Source: SIG565 sp045594065 (lineage in GTDB: Bacteria > Bacillota > Clostridia > Oscillospirales > Acutalibacteraceae). Taken from it: a stretch of 51,988 nt of DNA. The notes beneath the pieces were generated by a model. It was not told the origin of the DNA, made no database searches, and worked only from the letters and a program-made list of their open reading frames with translations. The stretch lies in assembly GCA_045594065.1 (NCBI GenBank), contig JAZNXU010000045.1, forward strand, positions 1 to 51,988, given 5' to 3'. This document shows, one piece after another, positions 49,085 through 51,988 of the stretch. The position numbers and the translations under genes were made by a program. Every line of letters begins with the position of its first letter. Positions within the stretch are counted from its first letter, which is position 1.

Positions 49085-49747
49085 TTAAAATATTTGAAAA
49101 TCTCCATTAAGCTTTAAGGTTAAAAATAATACAGCTAAAATTATAATTAAAACCGAAATTACAGCAAGCAAAACAGAGCGAACAGAATTACCTTTACACC
49201 CGCCGCTTGGTAAAATATTTAATTTTTTCAAAGCATTCGTAACAGGCTTATAAAGCAGCATTGTTGATGCCGCGTTAATAACCGTCTTTGCAATATTAAA
49301 CGGCAGTAAAAGCGGTAGTATCATAGAAATTACCGCTGAACGCTCAACGCCCATATAAAACGGAGTTATAAAAATATTGGCAGTAACCATTACAATATTA
49401 ACAGCTACAGCTGCAAAAACAAGCGCTAAAACGGCCCCCTGAAAGGTTCTTCTGTATTTGTAAATTATTCCGCATACCAGCGTAAAGGTTCCGCTGGCTA
49501 AAAAATTCATAACAAGACCGTAAATACCTGTATTACTAACCGTTAAAAACTCTAAAAACGCAACAATTGCCGAAGATGCAACGCCGTATAAAGGTCCGTA
49601 CATAAGCGATGATAGCGCTATAATAGCATCCTTTAAATCAAAGGTAAGAAAAGATACCTTAAAACGGAAAACAAAGGTCATTAAAAAAGCAGCAGCGGTT
49701 ATAACACCGGTAACGGCAATGGCTTTAATATCAGTCTTTTTACTCAT
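49085..49747 (-). CDS. ribU: Riboflavin ECF transporter S component
   Basis: 220 residues from ATG 49747 (GGAGG, 5-nt spacing). Six membrane helices. The ECF S-component signature FDLKDAIIALSSLMYGPLYG is at about residues 36-55, and the N-terminal Ala-rich helix (AVTGVITAAAFLMTF) fits contact with EcfT. Riboflavin specificity is supported by the FMN riboswitch immediately upstream. EcfA and EcfT are not in this window. A basic loop and a last helix (about 195-216) close the protein. Confidence 0.92.
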   Translation of the reverse strand: MSKKTDIKAIAVTGVITAAAFLMTFVFRFKVSFLTFDLKDAIIALSSLMYGPLYGVASSAIVAFLEFLTVSNTGIYGLVMNFLASGTFTLVCGIIYKYRRTFQGAVLALVFAAVAVNIVMVTANIFITPFYMGVERSAVISMILPLLLPFNIAKTVINAASTMLLYKPVTNALKKLNILPSGGCKGNSVRSVLLAVISVLIIILAVLFLTLKLNGDFQIF

Positions 49748-49762
49748 AATTACCTCCAAAAC

Positions 49763-49915
49763 AAAAACCCCGATATATAAAATATCGGGGCGAAATTATA
49801 AAACTTATCTCTTTCATCCGGACTATACCGTCGGCTTCGGAATTACACCGAATCGGCCCTGAAAACAGGGTTAGTGGGCTATAACCACCGGTGAGGAATT
49901 TCACCTCGCCTCGAA
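49763..49915 (-). promoter_or_regulatory. FMN riboswitch (RFN element) of ribU
   Basis: Aptamer about 49806-49915 contains the RFN blocks GGTGAAATTCCTCACCGG, GGTTATAGCCC, GATTCGGTGTAATTCCGAAG and CCGACGGTATAGTCCGGATG in order. The terminator CCCCGATAT/ATATCGGGG (49768-49790) with T5 precedes ribU. FMN should cause termination. Confidence 0.96.
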
Positions 49916-49925
49916 ATATGTAGTT

Positions 49926-49954
49926 ATTATATTACTTTAATATTGATTTGTCAA
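49926..49954 (-). promoter_or_regulatory. Consensus promoter of ribU
   Basis: Minus-strand TTGACA (49949-49954) and TATAAT (49926-49931) with a 17-bp spacer, overlapping the 3' end of the DUF1294 gene. Confidence 0.92.
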
Positions 49955-50215
49955 TAAATATAACGCAAAAACAATCATTTGTAAAATATAAATTATCGGC
50001 AGTCCTATCATAAATCGCTTATGCAGCGTTTTATGGTGAAAAATACGCATTGAAGCATACATAAACAATGCCCCACCGAGAAACGCCAGAGTAAAAAGCG
50101 CTTTTTCGCTTACGCGCCGCATCTGTTTTTTAGCCAACAGCTTATCAATTGCCGCGATAATAAATGATATAATATTTATTGCAAGTAGATAAATTAAAAT
50201 GTATTCTAACAGCAT
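49937..50215 (-). CDS. DUF1294 family membrane protein
   Basis: 92 residues from ATG 50215; a TTG two codons earlier is possible. Family landmarks: AIDKLLAKKQMRRVSEKALF after the first helix, GGALFMYASMRIFHHKT mid-protein, and a last hydrophobic helix (about 68-88). Three membrane segments. Function of the family is unknown. It starts 2 nt after the CobW-type gene stop and is probably co-transcribed with it. Confidence 0.85.
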   Translation of the reverse strand: MLLEYILIYLLAINIISFIIAAIDKLLAKKQMRRVSEKALFTLAFLGGALFMYASMRIFHHKTLHKRFMIGLPIIYILQMIVFALYLLTNQY

Positions 50216-50217
50216 AA

Positions 50218-51156
50218 TCAATAAAATTCCGCAACCTGTTTTTCAGGCGGTGTCGTAACAGCTACCGATTTTGCCTCTAAAACAGGACCAACATTTTGAT
50301 ATGCCTTGTGCTTTTTAAGTGCAATTTTTGCAGTAATCATCACCCATGATTTATTGGCAATCAACTCAGCCTTTTCGTAATCACACACAAGTCCTGCATA
50401 CTGAATATCATCAGCACAACAGGTCATAAGGGGTCTCCCTATAACAAAGGAGCCTAGCGGCACCTTATCATTCTTGGCAACTAGTCCTTTGAATTTTACC
50501 GTTTTACCTTCGTATGCCGGCAGATTTTCGGTTAAATCACGATACCACAAAGCATAGTCAATATCTTGAATTTCAATAATATCGGCATTTATATCAAAGG
50601 GTAGCGGATCTTTAATGTCATCATAAACAACCGATCCGTCTTCCCTTTCATACGCTATATTGCAGCGACGGTTCACCCCACGCACAATTTTATGGAGAGC
50701 CATCTTGTCACATTCGTCACTATATCTGTTAAAGACTACGAGTTCGCAGGTTGAAAGCTTATCAAACACAAGGCTTCGCATATTTGAATTAAAAGTTATA
50801 AAAGTATTCGCGTCAGCAAACATAAATTCCTGAGCGATGATCCAATTTTTAGGTAAATTCTCAAATAAATCCTGCAACTGCCACATACCGTTATATTCAA
50901 TAATAACGCGCTCTGCCTTGTGAGATTTCCGTAGTTTTTCGAGTGTGTCCGGACTTAGCATTTCGTGTTCAATCAACTCTATAAACACATTTTCTCCGGA
51001 AAACTTGGTTGGATTATATTCCTCTACTCCCTCTTCGCAAAGCATAAGTAGGGTTTTCTCCCCGTTATTAAACCGAATATCGGTAAGAGTGTCTTGAATA
51101 AACTTAGTTTTACCGGCCTCTAAAAATCCCGTAAAGAGATAAACAGGTATATCCAT
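50218..51156 (-). CDS. CobW-type GTPase fused to a YcgQ-like C-terminal domain
   Basis: 312 residues. The N-terminal G3E/COG0523 GTPase part (about 1-180) has P-loop FTGFLEAGKTKF (8-19), IIEYNGMW in the Walker B position and VVFNRYSD as the guanine-recognition region (NKxD replaced by NRYSD). The usual metal-binding CxCC motif after the Walker B is not seen. The C-terminal part (about 215-300: GKTVKFKGLVAK, GRPLMTCCADDIQYAGL, WVMITAKI) resembles the C-terminal domain of YcgQ/TIGR03943 proteins that accompany CobW proteins in Bacillota. Metal (zinc) homeostasis is inferred. It is preceded by another CobW gene 12 nt away. Confidence 0.8.
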   Translation of the reverse strand: MDIPVYLFTGFLEAGKTKFIQDTLTDIRFNNGEKTLLMLCEEGVEEYNPTKFSGENVFIELIEHEMLSPDTLEKLRKSHKAERVIIEYNGMWQLQDLFENLPKNWIIAQEFMFADANTFITFNSNMRSLVFDKLSTCELVVFNRYSDECDKMALHKIVRGVNRRCNIAYEREDGSVVYDDIKDPLPFDINADIIEIQDIDYALWYRDLTENLPAYEGKTVKFKGLVAKNDKVPLGSFVIGRPLMTCCADDIQYAGLVCDYEKAELIANKSWVMITAKIALKKHKAYQNVGPVLEAKSVAVTTPPEKQVAEFY

Positions 51157-51168
51157 AATCTATCCTTC

Positions 51169-51988
51169 CTAAATTCTAAAAAGCGCTTTAATGGCGTCTT
51201 TATTAATATTTGAGCCAATTACACATATTCTGCCAATAACCTCAGCGGTACCATCGCGCAGATTCTTTTCCTCAGGCACATAATCAAAATGCAACCATAT
51301 ATCGCCTTCTGCATTGGCGAGATAGCCTTTGGCGCGCAAAATATTACCGTATGTCGCAGAATCATCAAGTCTGTCGAGCATTTTTCCAATTTCATCAGCA
51401 GTGTATTTGTTAGCAGTTTCTATTCCTATGCTGTCAAAGACCTCATCGGCATGGTGGTGTTCGTGGTGGTCACCACAATGACAATGCTCATCATGGTGGT
51501 GATGGTGATGGTGTTCATGGTGACAGTGCTCATCATGGTGGTGATGGTGATGACCGCATTCGGGGCATATATCCTCTTCACACAGGTGCTTTAACTCACT
51601 ACTGAGAGAGTCGGTCTTTTCAATAGCCGACAAAATCTGCTCACCCGAGATTTTATCCCAAGCGGTTGTGATAATGCCGACCTCCGGATTCTTACCTTTA
51701 ATAAGTTCCAAAACAGCATCGATAGCATCTTCAGTCATGTCTGCAGTTCGGCTTAAAATAACCGTGCCTGCATGTTCGAGCTGATTATTATAAAACTCGC
51801 CAAAGTTTTTCATATACATCTTACATTTTTTAGCATCAGCAACGGTGACAGCAGAGTTGAGTATAATATTTTCGTTATTAAGTTCTTGGACTGCCTTAAT
51901 AACATCACTAAGCTTTCCAACGCCAGATGGCTCAATTAAAATTCTGTCAGGTGAAAATTTCTTAATTACTTCTGTTAATGCTGCCGAA
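51169..51988 (-). CDS. CobW-type GTPase with His-rich loop, 5' end outside the window
   Basis: The open frame continues to the window edge (273 codons seen), so the start and P-loop lie beyond 51988. It begins within the GTPase domain: RILIEPSGVGKLSDV (Walker B side), VTVADAKKC, then ILSRTAD as the guanine motif. A His/Cys-rich loop follows (CPECGHHHHHHDEH with further HCHCGDHH repeats, plus-strand about 51440-51565), typical of zinc-handling COG0523 members. The CobW C-terminal domain ends WLHFDYVPEE and GRICVIGSNINKDAIKALF. It probably forms an operon with the next two genes. Zur control cannot be tested here. Confidence 0.9.
   Translation of the reverse strand, partial: SAALTEVIKKFSPDRILIEPSGVGKLSDVIKAVQELNNENIILNSAVTVADAKKCKMYMKNFGEFYNNQLEHAGTVILSRTADMTEDAIDAVLELIKGKNPEVGIITTAWDKISGEQILSAIEKTDSLSSELKHLCEEDICPECGHHHHHHDEHCHHEHHHHHHHDEHCHCGDHHEHHHADEVFDSIGIETANKYTADEIGKMLDRLDDSATYGNILRAKGYLANAEGDIWLHFDYVPEEKNLRDGTAEVIGRICVIGSNINKDAIKALFRI

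Noticed and set aside
51440..51565. Tandem DNA repeat or CRISPR-like array
   Set aside because: The repeated ATGGTGGTG-type units are histidine codons on the minus strand of a CobW gene; no regular spacer structure.

Overview
The window reads as a low-GC, endospore-forming member of the Clostridia (Bacillota). The sporulation genes spoIVA, dpaA, dpaB and bofA, the AddAB recombination nuclease, MgtE, DUF4364 and YwlG proteins, SAM-I, FMN and lysine riboswitches, and near-consensus sigma-A promoters with 17-bp spacers all fit this. No species is claimed.

Layout. 1-2045: mgtE (minus) with a long leader that carries a 29-codon ORF inside a folded region, back to back with a lysine-riboswitch leader. 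2046-6209: lysC, lysA and spoIVA. 6243-10199: a minus-strand operon whose first gene is a Xer-like tyrosine recombinase, followed by a GH92 alpha-mannosidase and manA. 10369-14696: a very small filamentous prophage (about 4.3 kb). 14803-20427: minus-strand xpt plus a nucleoside ABC transporter (bmpA/nupN, nupO, nupP, nupQ). 20640-29747: a small membrane gene, then a nine-gene minus-strand aromatic amino acid operon (aminotransferase, pheA, aroB, an aroE-aroK fusion, aroA, tyrA, DAHP synthase, ECF S component, ywlG). 29911-39167: phosphoglucomutase, class A PBP, DUF4364 protein, murC, cca and dipicolinate synthase. 39192-46292: addA, addB and bofA. 46399-51988: metK with a SAM-I riboswitch, a zinc-ribbon membrane protein, a decayed second metK that keeps its own SAM-I riboswitch, ribU with an FMN riboswitch, a DUF1294 protein and two CobW-type GTPases, the last running off the right edge.

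The most interesting system is the prophage. Its genes resemble the inovirus set: coat protein, pI/Zot ATPase, pIX/pVII-like peptide, membrane virion protein, pIII-like adsorption protein, pVI-like protein and a Rep_trans replication protein. It lies between two near-identical 30-bp sites. Taking the host-side halves of these sites rebuilds a perfect 12-6-12 palindrome about 170 bp upstream of the Xer-like gene, so this looks like a dif-type site beside its own recombinase. The phage version of the site lies inside the rep reading frame. In the integrated state rep is cut to 312 codons by a stop codon supplied by the host half-site. Its missing 90 codons lie at the other end of the prophage, in the correct frame and directly upstream of the coat gene. 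Excision would restore a 402-codon rep and reconnect the structural genes to the strong rep promoter. Integration would therefore act as a physical off switch for both replication and virion production. This is inferred from the sequence and has not been shown experimentally.
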